Below, piece by piece: positions 1-10,900 of a stretch of 64,000 nucleotides of DNA. The position numbers were made by a program, and so were the translations under genes. Position 1 is the stretch's first letter. Each line of letters opens with the position of its first letter. The notes beneath the pieces were generated by a model that was not told where the DNA came from, made no database searches, and saw only the letters and a list, made by a program, of their open reading frames with translations. The DNA lies in NCBI GenBank assembly GCA_002077045.2, contig KZ111183.1, positions 33,489-97,488 of the forward strand. Direction: 5' to 3'. The DNA comes from Rachicladosporium sp. CCFEE 5018. Lineage: Eukaryota > Ascomycota > Dothideomycetes > Cladosporiales > Cladosporiaceae.

Positions 1-200
1 TTGGAAAGACAGCCTACGATGCATCATATCTGTGACAAAGTCCAATGGATGTTGTTGTGCCGGGCTTGGCGATGGCCCATGCTTTTCTCGGTGGCAGAAC
101 CCGGAACGAACCGACTCCTCTTTTGCTGTCTGTCGACCTCAGAGCTCCAAACCACATCTCCTCTCACCACACCTGACTACACCTCTCCACACCCCTCAAC

Positions 201-2099
201 ATGCTCAAGAAGTGAGTTGAAATGATGCAAACATCGCCATTGATGCACTTACTGATGACCATCACCTTCACAGCGGCATCACCAGGTCGTTGCGCGCGGC
301 GGCGCTCCGCCGACCGGCTTTCCCAGCAAAGTCTTTCCTACCCGCCGCATCACAACGCTTCGCCAGCACCGACTCGGCAAAGGATGGCAAGATCCATTCC
401 GTCATCGGAGCCGTCGTTGATGGTATGTGGACAGCAAGACACGCGATTGCGCGCGCAATGGCCCGCAAGAGAGAACCGCCGAGCTAACGCCCGAGGACAG
501 TCAAGTTCGGCACCGAGCAGCTCCCTGCCATCCTGAACGCCCTCACAACACAAAACGGCGACAACAAGCTCGTGCTCGAGGTTGCGGTAGGTGGCGAAAT
601 ATCTCGAACACACGCGCAGTCACGAACCACAGGCACTGACAGCACGTGCAGCAACATTTGGGTGAGAACATTGTGCGATGCATTGCCATGGACGGTACCG
701 AGGGTCTCGTTCGTGGTGCCACCGCTACCGACACCGGCAACCCCATCATGATTCCCGTCGGCCCAGGCACGCTCGGTCGCATAATGAACGTCACCGGTGA
801 TCCCATTGATGAGCGCGGGCCCATCAAGCACGACAAGAAGCTTCCCATCCACGCCGACCCGCCTGCCTTCACCGAGCAATCGACTTCCGCTGAGATTCTA
901 ATTACGGGTATCAAGGTCGTGGATCTGCTCGCTCCTTACGCTCGTGGTGGCAAGATTGGTCTTTTCGGTGGCGCTGGTGTCGGCAAGACTGTGTTCATCC
1001 AGGAGCTCATTGTGAGTACATACGGTGCGCTGTAAAAAATTGTAGGAGCTGACGGACGTGCAGAACAACATTGCCAAGGCCCACGGTGGTTACTCCGTCT
1101 TCACTGGTGTTGGTGAGCGTACCCGTGAGGGTAACGATCTGTACCACGAGATGCAGGAAACCGGTGTCATCAACCTCGATGGCGAGTCCAAGGTCGCTCT
1201 CGTGTTCGGTCAGATGAACGAGCCTCCAGGTGCCCGTGCCCGTGTTGCCTTGACTGGTCGTAAGTTTTCTCGCCCACCTGCTGGATGTGGCTATGGTATG
1301 CTGACGTGCTCCAAGTTACGGTAGCTGAATATTTCCGCGACGAAGAGGGACAGGACGTGCTGCTCTTCATCGACAACATCTTCCGGCAAGTAGCGACACA
1401 GCACATCTCAGTCCGCTAAGCTAACATTTTTTTAGATTCACGCAAGCCGGTTCCGAAGTGTCCGCCCTTCTCGGTCGTATCCCCTCCGCCGTCGGTTACC
1501 AACCCACCCTCGCCGTCGACATGGGACTTATGCAAGAGCGCATTACCACCACGAGGAAGGGCAGTATCACTTCGGTGCAAGCCGTCTACGTGCCCGCCGA
1601 CGATTTGACCGATCCCGCCCCAGCCACCACCTTCGCCCATCTGGACGCCACCACCGTGCTGTCCCGCGGTATCTCCGAGTTGGGCATCTACCCCGCCGTC
1701 GACCCTCTCGATTCCAAGTCCCGCATGTTGGACCCCCGTGTGGTCGGTGACGACCACTACGACACTGCCACCAAGGTGCAGCAGATGTTGCAAGAGTACA
1801 AGTCGCTGCAGGACATCATTGCCATTCTAGGCATGGACGAGCTGTCGGAAGCCGACAAGCTGACCGTCGAGCGTGCGCGCAAGCTGCAGCGTTTCTTGAG
1901 CCAGCCGTTCACCGTCGCTACGGTGTTCACGGGTATTGAGGGCACGCTTGTGGATCTCAAGGACACGATCCGGTCATTCAAGAGCATCATGAGCGGCGAG
2001 TGCGACGATCTGCCCGAGGGTGCTTTCTACATGGTGGGAGACATTGAGAGCGCACGGGCTAAGGGCGAGAAGATTCTGGCCGACTTGGAGAAGGACTAG
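201..2099 (+). CDS. ATP2: ATP synthase F1 subunit beta, mitochondrial (copy A, empty-site allele)
   Basis: This is the catalytic beta subunit of mitochondrial F1Fo-ATP synthase, in the matrix-facing F1 head. Exons are 201-211, 274-422, 501-586, 652-1011, 1064-1259, 1316-1385 and 1436-2099. They sum to 1536 nt, giving 511 aa, the usual family length. The N-terminus is rich in Arg, Ala and Ser with almost no acidic residues, as in a matrix-targeting presequence. The P-loop GGAGVGKT lies at about residues 188-195, and the DELSEADK segment near the C-terminus corresponds to the conserved DELSEED-type loop. Intron 5 (1260-1315) is an ordinary 56-nt intron, whereas in copy B the matching intron is 1,771 nt and holds a nuclease gene. 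Intron 6 (1386-1435) uses a GC donor (GCAAGT). The start was chosen because exon 1 (11 nt) splices in frame to the presequence. Confidence 0.97.
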
Positions 2100-2639
2100 A
2101 TGTGTTTTGCAGAGAGGATGAGGATTACTGAGAGGCGGTCTTGCGTAGCTTCGAAGGCACGCGAGGCTTGTGTGTACAGAGCAAAGGCTAGAGCGGAGAG
2201 GCGAGGGCTGTAGTGTGTAGACTAGTGCTGTGGAACCGTGGTCCGTTTGCATCTCCTGCTTTCCCCCAAGTCCTTGATCATTCAAGTCGCTTCTCCGGAA
2301 CACTGAAATAGAGGTAATGCTCATACCAGTTTGACTATGGCAGCGAAGTCATGGACTGCTGCACTCCAGGGAGACGTCGATGTGAAAGAGGCTGGAGACA
2401 GACTGCCTCTGTCTCTCACTGCTATTCCATGCTACACTTGGACTACTTTGAGTAGCTCTGTAGATGCACAAGAACGTTCGTGATTTCCGAGAGACATTGA
2501 TATGTGTGGCCCGAGCTCAAACTTTCTTTGACTGCATCATGTCCGTGTCGGTCCTTTTGTTCACATCACCAAATGCGAAGGTGTCTCTATATGAAGCCCT
2601 TCATAGCACAACCGACCTCTCACCAATGGATTCGCTACC
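2100..2639. other. ATP2 3' region and upstream region of the next gene
   Basis: This 540-bp stretch has no credible ORF. It should hold the ATP2 3' UTR and the promoter of the gene at 2640. The equivalent stretches are 41135-41674 and 52554-53093. They differ from one another by a few single bases, so each copy has its own haplotype here. Confidence 0.7.
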
Positions 2640-3584
2640 ATGACCACGCTTAGGCTGATGCGCTCGCTGTTGCCATCACGCCTACGTTCCCAGAATGTCT
2701 CTGCCCTCAGGTCGGCTGTGGCTGGATCGACGTTCTGCGCCTTGCCTGCGCTATGCTCGCAGACGTGTCGCTGCTTCGCGCAGGTGCACGATCTAGACAG
2801 TCTGAACCGCGACGTCTACTTCACGAGCACTCCTCCGCGCCTGACGGGTGGTGGCGACCACCGGCCGCCGGACGAGAGGACGTTGCAGTTGGGCAAGACT
2901 GTTCGCGAGCTCCACACCCGCCTCCCGACGCTCCTTCAGTCGCCGCTTCCCTCTGAGATCTTGTCTCCGCAGATCACTCTCCACCTGTTTCCCTCTACGC
3001 ACCCACATCTCCCAACTGTCTCGGGTCGAATAGCTTACGTAGCTGCGCTCTGGACGGCGCCTGTAGCGTGGGGCCGCGTACCTCTTGTGGGCAATGTCAA
3101 GCTCACCATCCTTTCGGAGAGAATGGCGCGGAATGGCGTTGACAGGCTGGAGGGCGGAGGTGGTGAGAAGCTTGTAGTCAAGTGGAAGACCTGCGGCAAG
3201 ACAAAGTTCAGAGATGGCAGTGGAGGCATCTATCGCGGTGTCGGCATCGGCGCGAAGGACCCGGTGGAGCGGATCAAGACTTTCATCTCTGGCCTGTCAT
3301 CTGGCTCTGCCGCCGAGGACAACGACAAAGACGAAGAGTTCTGCGGCATCTTCATCTTCGAGTTTGACGAGAAGGGCAGAATCGCGAAGCATGTCATTGA
3401 GCATACGGAGCAGGGAGGGCGGTGGGATGACTTGACGAGGGTCGTGAGCGTCACGGATTGGCTACTGGGCAGTTTGAATGGGAAGCGAAGGGTAGAACAC
3501 GGTATGCCGGAGTTGGCACTTTGCGAGGAGAGACCGGAAGGCGGCGCACTGAGACTGGTGGACAGGACGAGGCGGTTTGCTTAG
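2640..3584 (+). CDS. Predicted mitochondrial protein, NTF2-like/DUF2358-like (copy A)
   Basis: A single-exon ORF of 314 aa. The first 40 or so residues are rich in Arg, Ser, Leu and Ala with no acidic residues, which suggests a mitochondrial presequence. The C-terminal half contains VKWKTCGKTKFRDG followed by IFIFEFDEKGRIAKHVIEH. Strands of this type, a Trp-containing strand and then an F-D-x-x-G-x-I-x-x-H strand, are typical of NTF2-like folds and of the DUF2358 family. No catalytic function can be assigned. It lies 540 bp downstream of ATP2 on the same strand with its own upstream region. The coding sequence is identical in copies B and C. Family placement is an inference; the ORF being a real gene is well supported by length and codon character. 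Confidence 0.75.
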   Translation: MTTLRLMRSLLPSRLRSQNVSALRSAVAGSTFCALPALCSQTCRCFAQVHDLDSLNRDVYFTSTPPRLTGGGDHRPPDERTLQLGKTVRELHTRLPTLLQSPLPSEILSPQITLHLFPSTHPHLPTVSGRIAYVAALWTAPVAWGRVPLVGNVKLTILSERMARNGVDRLEGGGGEKLVVKWKTCGKTKFRDGSGGIYRGVGIGAKDPVERIKTFISGLSSGSAAEDNDKDEEFCGIFIFEFDEKGRIAKHVIEHTEQGGRWDDLTRVVSVTDWLLGSLNGKRRVEHGMPELALCEERPEGGALRLVDRTRRFA

Positions 3585-3975
3585 CGTGATATACCCAGGA
3601 GTGGTCAAGGTGGCGTTTGGGACTTGGAAGGAAATGACGGGCTCCAGGGAGCGGGAAGGCAAGACTCTGCTCTGGTACGACAGGGTGATGTATCATAGTT
3701 GTACAGCTACTTCACGAGATAACGGATGTACCGGTGCGGCCCTGCACTGCTGCTCTCCAGCGATGGGACTATGTGCTACCGCTTCCCCATGCGACACCGT
3801 GAGTCGTTGTAGGATGAGTCAAAGCAGTCACAGACTCTCTACACTGCGAGCACCGAAGTTCCTGAGAAACCATCCCTCTTGATGGCACTCTATCGTGCAC
3901 TGCACTGCCATGGTCTCGACTTTCCGTCAAACTTTTACTCGCGTGCCTCTCGTATTATATCGCGGGAGATTGTCA
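3585..3975. other. Convergent 3' intergenic region
   Basis: 391 bp between the ends of two convergent genes. I see no ORF or RNA gene. Likely 3' UTRs. Copies at 42620-43010 and 54039-54429. Confidence 0.6.
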
Positions 3976-4700
3976 TTACGAAATCCGCTTCTCAGAGCGG
4001 AAAGCCATGGTGCAGAAATCCTCATCGCGGGCTGCTGCAGGCCAGTCACAGCCCATTATCGCGCCCTTCAGCCACTGGTACTCATCGCCTCGCGGGACCA
4101 TCTTGTACACAACACGGAGGATCGAGTGCAGAGCAATATGCTCTTCCGGGTCCAAAGCCGACCAATCGGGATGGTAATCGATCCTCAGCTGCATCGGTCG
4201 GGCAGCCAGGAATTCCAGCCATTGACCAACACTGTCGCCGTCCAGTTGGGTGGTGTTGAAGATCAAGGCGATGTGGATCTCGCTGGGAGGTGAGGAAGCA
4301 AGTTGTGGAAAGTGCGTGAATAGCGCGAGAACGAGGGCGAAATCGAGGTTCTGCACGCGACAGAGCATGCGCTGGCTTTTGTGCAGGAGGTCGGCGCATT
4401 TGTCGACGTGATGCAGGTACTCGGCTCGAACGACTGTGCAGACGGCCGTAAGGGGCGATACGATGATGTGGTGGCCCTCAGATGGCACGATCAGTGTGCG
4501 TAGTGGCACGCGATCGTAGATTTGGCAGCGGATTTCAGGTCGTAAGTCTAATAATGGACACTAAGAGGGATGTCAGACAAGCTGTAGTGTACCTCGCTGG
4601 CAGTACGCACTGAATCGGTGGACGACAGGACGCTCCGGAAAGCAGCGCGGCAGGGACGCCGTTGTCGACCAGATGACGCCGCGGCACGACGTCGAGCCAT
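3976..4700 (-). CDS. Fungal LPxEIR-type (DUF7730/2EXR-like) protein, intact paralog (copy A)
   Basis: A two-exon gene on the minus strand: exon 1 4700-4611, a 50-nt intron 4610-4561 (GTGCGT donor, CTGAC branch, TTAG acceptor), exon 2 4560-3976, giving 224 aa. Exon 1 encodes a short Arg/Ser-rich leader beginning MARRRAAASS. Exon 2 opens with CPLLDLRPEIRCQIYD. This resembles the L-P-x-E-(I/V)-R-x-x-I-Y signature shared by large filamentous-ascomycete families of unknown function (DUF7730- and 2EXR-like), some of which resemble F-box substrate adaptors. The next gene (5150-5874) has the same exon layout and related sequence, so the two are tandem duplicates. No enzymatic motif is visible. The function is unknown. 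Confidence 0.65.
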
Positions 4701-5149
4701 TGCACTGCACTCAACCCTGCAATACCTTCTTCTGCGTTGCTATCAATGGCTCAACGTTGCTGATGGAATATGAGATACTACTGAAGACAACACTGAGCAT
4801 GGCATGGAGGCACCTAGACTTTCCTCGGCGTTCTAGAGATCCACCGTCGCGGCAGTCAGCCAGTAAACGCTAGAGGGCGTTGGACAATTCGAAGTATGCA
4901 GTAGCGATAAGCCTGCGGACGCAATTCTCAGGTATCGCGTAGGCAGCAGTACGGCACAGTAAGGCGGGAGCAGTCGGATGTAGAGATTGCTAGCGCCTGC
5001 ATGTAGCATCTATATTCTTTGGGTCACCTCAATACTCCTAGTCCAGATTAAGCAGTTTTCGATTTGAACAGCTGCAGACAACTGTATCATGTCAGTCCAT
5101 GTGCTCCAATAACGGACCCGAACCTTTTCATCAGATGCCCACAATTTAG
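4701..5149. promoter_or_regulatory. Upstream region of the intact LPxEIR-type gene
   Basis: 449 bp without a convincing ORF. A segment around 4948-4980 (GGCACAGTAAGGCGGGAG and flanks) resembles 5934-5975 upstream of the second paralog, so the duplication that made the pair included promoter sequence. Copies at 43736-44184 and 55155-55603. Confidence 0.5.
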
Positions 5150-5874
5150 TCACTTACAGTCTTCTGGTGCACCGCATGGCATCCTACAAGAAGCCAGCGC
5201 ATTCCGCAGTCCCTGACACTCCGGTGGCGCAGGGACCGAACTCTTCATTCCGCGGAGTACCGTATGCGTGAGCTTGTGATGCTCTTTGCTCATCACATTC
5301 AAGCGGAGGAGATACTGAATGTTGAGGCTGCTAGCAGCTGGATGCTGTATCCATCTCCCAAGACTGCGAGTGTCGAGGTCGGGGCCATCGACGATGAGCA
5401 CAACCGTCATGCCGTAGATAGGTGCGCCGCCAGGTTCGCGCGCCCAAAGATAGTTGATGGCTTTGATGGCTTGCGAGAAGTCAAATCTGGGCACGTAGAT
5501 CCTCAATGTGCGACTTGTGCTCAGTAGACTGTGGCGTTTGTGCTGCAGGAACTCGGTCCTGATGAACTTGCAGATGGTCACCAGCGGGGAGATCACTACG
5601 CAAGGTTCTGCCTAGGCGCCGCGAGAGGGTACAACCAGTGTGTGCGCCGGTAAGATGAGGTCGTAGATCAAGCAACGCACTTCCGTAGGTAGATCGAGGA
5701 TCGGACACTGTGAGGGTCAGTGGAAGTAAGACACAATGAGCGAGCGGGAAGGATTGCAGTATCATCTGAGGCCAACACACTCTTGAATGGTGCAGGGGGA
5801 TGGCGACGGCGACGACGTTTGCCAGATTCAGTGGGGCGTTTCCTACTTGCCTTGTCGCTGCGTCGCCTAGCCAT
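5150..5874 (-). pseudogene. LPxEVR-type paralog broken by in-frame TAG (copy A)
   Basis: The layout matches its neighbour: exon 1 5874-5779 (MARRRSDKAS leader, Lys/Arg-rich), an intron of about 71 nt at 5778-5708 with a weak GTGTTG donor, then exon 2 from 5707 opening with CPILDLPTEVRCLIYD. The frame hits TAG at 5614-5612, 31 codons into exon 2, then stays open in the same frame for 153 codons to the stop at 5150. The downstream part (ISPLVTICKFIRTEF) aligns with ISPLTAVCTV-type sequence in the intact paralog. One nonsense change is therefore the simplest explanation. Read-through, or a splice variant that skips the codon, cannot be excluded. The TAG is present in all three copies, so it predates their separation. 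Confidence 0.6.
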
Positions 5875-6122
5875 CTTGGCACTTTCGTGAAGCAGATTGA
5901 GCAAGATTGGAGTATTGCAGTATGAAGAGTGCAAGCAGCAGTGTGGCACAGTAGGCGGGAGTAGCCGCGGCTGATGTGACACCTTGAGAGAACAAGTGGA
6001 TGAGTGGACGACACCCTATAGACGTTTTCAGCGATATACGATCTTGATGGGTATCTAAGACGTCCGGTCCCTGCCTCGCACCTTCGGAAGGCTTGTCAGC
6101 GGCCTGTGAGTAGGCATGCGCG

Positions 6123-7607
6123 TCAGAACCCTCGGATGTCCCACGGCTCTGACCTTAGAGGCCCCTTTAACGAGCTCATGCCCCGGTGCAAAACGGAGCC
6201 CTGTCCAGCCTTCCCGACGAGTCTTTCTCCGTTTCGATCCCACATGACATTGCCGCGCAAGATCGTATACCTAGGCCACTGCGTCAGAGGCTTCCCTTCG
6301 TAAGGCGTGTAGTCAACGTTATGGTGCAACATCTCGTTGGTCAAAGCGAAGGTGCCGAGCTTGCCTGATGGGTACCATATGACCAGGTCTGCATCGCTCT
6401 GACCCGGTGAGATGGTGCCCTTGCGGGGGTACAACCCGTAAAGCTTCGCAGCGTTAGTAGCTGTCACCTCGACAAATCGTTTCATCTCCAATCGCTCGGC
6501 GCTCATAGCCAGAGGTAATCGGGTCTCAACACCTGGACAGCCATTCGGAATGTACTTGAACTGGCCCTCTGGAAACTCTGCTGTGATGCATGTCTTCTTT
6601 CCCGTCTCGCTGTCGTCGTAGATGAACGGACAGTGGTCGCTACTGAGAACCGTGAACGTGCCGTCCTCGAGACCTTGCCAGATGCCCTCTTGATCTTGCT
6701 CATTCTCCCGAGGTGGCGGAGAGCAGACGCACTTTGCACCTTCGAACCCAGGCTTGTCAAGGTCAGCCTTAGTGAGGAAGAGATATTGTGGGCAAGTTTC
6801 GGCATACACTGGGAGCCCGCGAGACTGTGCTGAGCGAATATGCGATGCGGATGCTGGCGAGCTGATGTGGACGAGCAGAATGGGCACGTCAATGAACTCG
6901 GATAGACAGATGGCACGGTATGTAGCTTCGATCTCAGCCATGGCCGGATGAGAAGTAGCGTGATATCGAGGAGCATACATCTTTCGCTTCTCAAGTTGAG
7001 CCGTCATCCAGATGATCAAGTCATTGTTCTCGGCGTGTATTAGCGTCGTGATGCCGTGTTCTCTCGCCGCGAGTAAAGTGTCTAGTATCTGCCCATCGTT
7101 CAACTGCAATGCTGCGTAAGTCATGTAGATCTTGAGAGACGAGATCCCTTTCTCCCTCAAAGTGGGGAACTCAGCCAGCGCCTTGTCCGACGGATTTGAG
7201 ACGAGCAGATGGAAAGAGTAGTCTGTATAGCATCTATTCTTCGCCTTCTTGTGGGTAACCTCGAGGGTTGACAGGAGGCTGTCTTCGGTCCTCTGCTGTG
7301 GTGCGAATGCAATGATCGTAGTCGTGCCTCCACAGATAGCTGATCTGGTGCCGGTTTCGAACGTATCTGCACTGCTGCCCTTGCCGAAGAGCTGCGGTTC
7401 TTCGAGATGAACATGAGCGTCTATACCGCCGGGCGTGATATAGCCACCTTCAGCATCGATCGTGCGCCCAATGGTATTATTGCTGAAGCTTCCGCGAGGA
7501 CCCAGGGATGCGATCTGCTCGCCTTTGATTGCAATGTCCACCTCCGAGATCGCTTCATCAGTAACCACGATACCATTGATGATGACGAGGTCATAATCAA
7601 GCGCCAT
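6123..7607 (-). CDS. PYD2: Dihydropyrimidinase (copy A)
   Basis: A single-exon 494-aa amidohydrolase. It opens the ring of dihydrouracil/dihydrothymine to N-carbamoyl-beta-amino acids, the second step of reductive pyrimidine breakdown, and is probably cytosolic. The binuclear zinc ligands of the hydantoinase/dihydropyrimidinase family are all visible: His65 and His67 (GIDAHVHLE), the Lys159 expected to be carboxylated (SLKIYMTY), His191 (LIHAENND), His247 (LVHISSP) and Asp324 (SSDHCPF). The length fits the family. The start MALDYDLVIING places the first beta-strand where expected. No other pyrimidine-catabolic gene lies nearby. It is identical in copies B and C. Confidence 0.93.
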   Translation of the reverse strand: MALDYDLVIINGIVVTDEAISEVDIAIKGEQIASLGPRGSFSNNTIGRTIDAEGGYITPGGIDAHVHLEEPQLFGKGSSADTFETGTRSAICGGTTTIIAFAPQQRTEDSLLSTLEVTHKKAKNRCYTDYSFHLLVSNPSDKALAEFPTLREKGISSLKIYMTYAALQLNDGQILDTLLAAREHGITTLIHAENNDLIIWMTAQLEKRKMYAPRYHATSHPAMAEIEATYRAICLSEFIDVPILLVHISSPASASHIRSAQSRGLPVYAETCPQYLFLTKADLDKPGFEGAKCVCSPPPRENEQDQEGIWQGLEDGTFTVLSSDHCPFIYDDSETGKKTCITAEFPEGQFKYIPNGCPGVETRLPLAMSAERLEMKRFVEVTATNAAKLYGLYPRKGTISPGQSDADLVIWYPSGKLGTFALTNEMLHHNVDYTPYEGKPLTQWPRYTILRGNVMWDRNGERLVGKAGQGSVLHRGMSSLKGPLRSEPWDIRGF

Positions 7608-7925
7608 GGCACCTATTTCTCCGCAAAAGGATGGCGTCTTGTGGGATCACGAATGGCGAGGGCTATAGTACCAACAGAACAGATCGAGTATGGCTCAGAG
7701 GCGGCCATTGATAGTAAAGTAAATGTCGTACTCGAGCCTATCTGCAACGCATCTGCTTATCTTTGACATTTGTTTACGTCATAGCGTCCTGTGCGTTTCT
7801 ATGCTGTACGTGTGACAACAGTTGGATGATCAGCAGTCGTACTCTCTATGCTCGCAAAGCAAGCGGTATGTGAATGTAACGTTGTACTGAATGTGCGGAG
7901 ACGCGCTGCGCAGCTTGTGCTCGAC
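7608..7925. promoter_or_regulatory. Region between LAA1 stop and PYD2 start
   Basis: 318 bp between two genes on the minus strand. It must hold the LAA1 3' UTR and the PYD2 promoter. No motif stands out. Copies at 46643-46960 and 58062-58379. Confidence 0.5.
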
Positions 7926-10900
7926 TCAGCCGCCGAAATCCATTTTCAAAGCAATCGTAGGCTCCGTATCACCATTGGTGTCCTGACTGACTTGCGCTCC
8001 CGCTCGAGCCTTCAGTATGCGCTCCAGTAAGCTCCTATGCGCACTTGACAATGCGTTGATGCCAGTTCTGAAGCTTGCGTTGTCCGCCGTAGCCAGCTCC
8101 AAAATTCTCGCTGCAGTCTCTTGATGTAGAGAGGGCCCACCTTGCTCTGCTCTTTGCAGTAGCGCGGACAGAACCATGACCAGTGCCGGCAGTCTACCCT
8201 CTGCAGGTATGCGCGGAACGTATGCCGTCAATGTTTGAGCTACCAGCGTAAGGCTCTCGTCGAGTCCCTCGACCTCGGGCGGCGCGGACAGAAACGCCAG
8301 CGCGTGTGTCAAGAAGTGACGAGGTGCTATTTGCGCCATGAGCAGGGTACGTATGCAGCCAGCGGCTACTCGGGACGTCATGCGACTTTCCAGACACTCG
8401 CACAAGTCTTCAACAAACTTGTTGACGGCGGCATTGGTGTTTACAAACACGTCCGGCGCAGTGGAGATGAGAACAGTGCATGCCAGAAGAGTGTTTTTCT
8501 CACAGGCAAGACTGGCCTCCGTCTCCCGCTTCTGTGCGTTCCTGAGGATGAGCTGAAATCGCTTGAGGGTATTGATAAGCTGACTGTGAGTTTCAGGCTG
8601 GACATCTGCGACTATGCTGACGATGAAGCGGCGTAGGATCGGCAAAGTCTGCGGCACGACAGCCGCTTGACATGATCCTGTGCCGCAGATCGTTACGAAG
8701 ATGTGGAGAATAGTCGCGTGCAGATCAGTGCGTATGATGGATGGAAAGACCTCCGAAACGTCTACTAGAGCCTGCATGCTGGTACGGACGAGCGCGTCTG
8801 CCTCATCAGAGGACTCCAAACGGACTGATACAGGGTTATCGGAGAGACCAGGCACGAGGCCAGAGATGACCAGGACGATAATCCGCGTGAGCTCGAACAG
8901 CTGCTCGATATCATCTGACAGACCTTCGCCATTGACTTGTGTCTCCTCGCTACTTTGACGCGAAGACGGATGGGTGATGCATAGATTTCTCGCAATCTCG
9001 ACAATGATGGCTTGTACGCCGAGACTTTCGGTGAGCACCATGCGATCAAGCAAGTCCATGCATTCCGAGAAGACGACATCTTGGTATATCGCCTTGCCAG
9101 AGACAGAAGGCCGCAGGATTTTCTTGAGTGCTTGGAGGATGTCCATATTGCGTTGCGAGGTCACAATGTCGTCTTCAGCCGTACGCACTGCAAGCGATTC
9201 GAAAGCGAGGCCAAAGAGCACGAAAAAAAACGCAACGGGCTCCTCGTGGTAATTGATGCCAGCGCTCTTCCGTCTCGAGATTCCGTTGGTCCCTTCTGCC
9301 TTGATCACTGTGTTCTTGTTGTCCAGTGCATCAAACACGAACTCCGAGTCTTCGTCAACAAGACTAGCAATGGCGTCGACCAGACTGAGCCACGAGTCCT
9401 GATAGAAGGCAAGCAGGGTCTGGCGATTCAGTGCAGCATACACACTGTCAAGGTCGTCGTTGGGGCCTGGAGGACCAATTACAGCGGAAATATCCGGCTC
9501 GAATCGCAGTCGCGCGTATTCTCGTAGTGAGCTCAGCCAAAGCGGCACTAGCTGAGCTATGTGTGGCTTTACTACGACTTCGAGATACTTCTGTTCAACA
9601 CTTGCCACCTGCAGCTCTGCCCAAGCGGAGAAGATTGCCATGCGGACCATGACTTGCGCGTTGGAGCTAAGTGCACGCAGGTCACCTATGGTCGCAGTCT
9701 CGGAGTCCTTCGAGAAGCTTTCCAATGCCGAGACCAACAGCTTCAAGATGCGGCCCATGCGCTCTATATCAGTCACAATGCCAGTAGAGATGAAGGTGGC
9801 ACATACGTCCACGGCTTCGGCTGCGAGCTCGGGTGAGGAGTCCGCCGCAAACGCGGGTGTCAGCGCTGAGCTGATCTGTGCCTGGTACTGCTCGAGTAGC
9901 ATAGCTTCGGCGAAGTCCGGATCTGGTGTGCGTCCAAACATCTTGAGGATCTGCTCCACGATGCGCAGACCGACTATGCGCAACGCAGCAACGGAAGCTG
10001 TCGATGCGGAGAAAGCGATGCGGACGATATCGGCCAGCTTGTACTGTAGCGCCGCCTCGCCTGACGTGTCCTCACGAATGGCAGCCTCTTTACTGATCGT
10101 GGCAATGAGAGTGAACAGCAGCTCCATGGCAAAGAGTCGAACTTGCCACCGCATGAGTTCCTGCGTCGAGGTCGGTGTCTGCGAGTCGTCCTCTTTGGCA
10201 GCGCCTTCGCTGACAGCGAACCCAGCCACTTCTTCGTCGACGACATCTGGCGCCGGTGTGTTCTTCGGCAGGGCTGTCTTCGGCTGCTCAACCCTCGACT
10301 TAGACTTCGTTAGGACAGTATTGCACCTCGCAATCCACTCCGCAGGGTCGCTACTGCCGGTCTGCTGCAGCCAATTCAGAAAGATATTGCGAACTGCTGG
10401 TGAGTCTGGCTGTGCGTTCAAATACTCCCAAAGCCTTTCCTCGAGCCCTGGCTTTGCTGTGCTAATGATCTCGGGCGCGTCCCGTCGCATGAGGCTAAAC
10501 ATGCCGCTTACCGCTGCATGTGAGAGCTCCGCTGAGTCAGAGTCGATGTTGGCTTGAAGACGCCTTACGTAATCGTCTGTCTGCAGATGTCCGGGCGCGT
10601 AGACTGAGAGATGTTCCATGCATCGTAAGCTCGCCAGCAAAGTCTCTACCTCAGTCTCGACGTCGAACAGACCGACCAGTGTAAGGATCATGTCTCTGCT
10701 TTTCGTCATGTCCTGGAGAGCTGGCCCGAGCACGTTGATCAAGGCGTCCACCCCATGCGCAATGGCAGCCGAGATGGGGAGGTCGAGCGACATGTTCGAC
10801 GAGGCAAGCGTCACATTCTCACTGTTGTGATTGTCGGACACAAAGAGTTGGCTCAACATACCCAGCGTACTAGTCACGTAAGCTGAGAAATTTAGACCGG

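Noticed and set aside
5481..6014. 177-codon minus-strand ORF
   Set aside because: It overlaps the LPxEVR pseudogene in another frame and has no family features, while the pseudogene frame matches its paralog.
9559..10557. 332-codon plus-strand ORF (and its repeats at 48594-49592 and 60013-61011)
   Set aside because: It is antisense to LAA1, rich in Ser, Arg and Met as expected of a shadow frame, with no motif.
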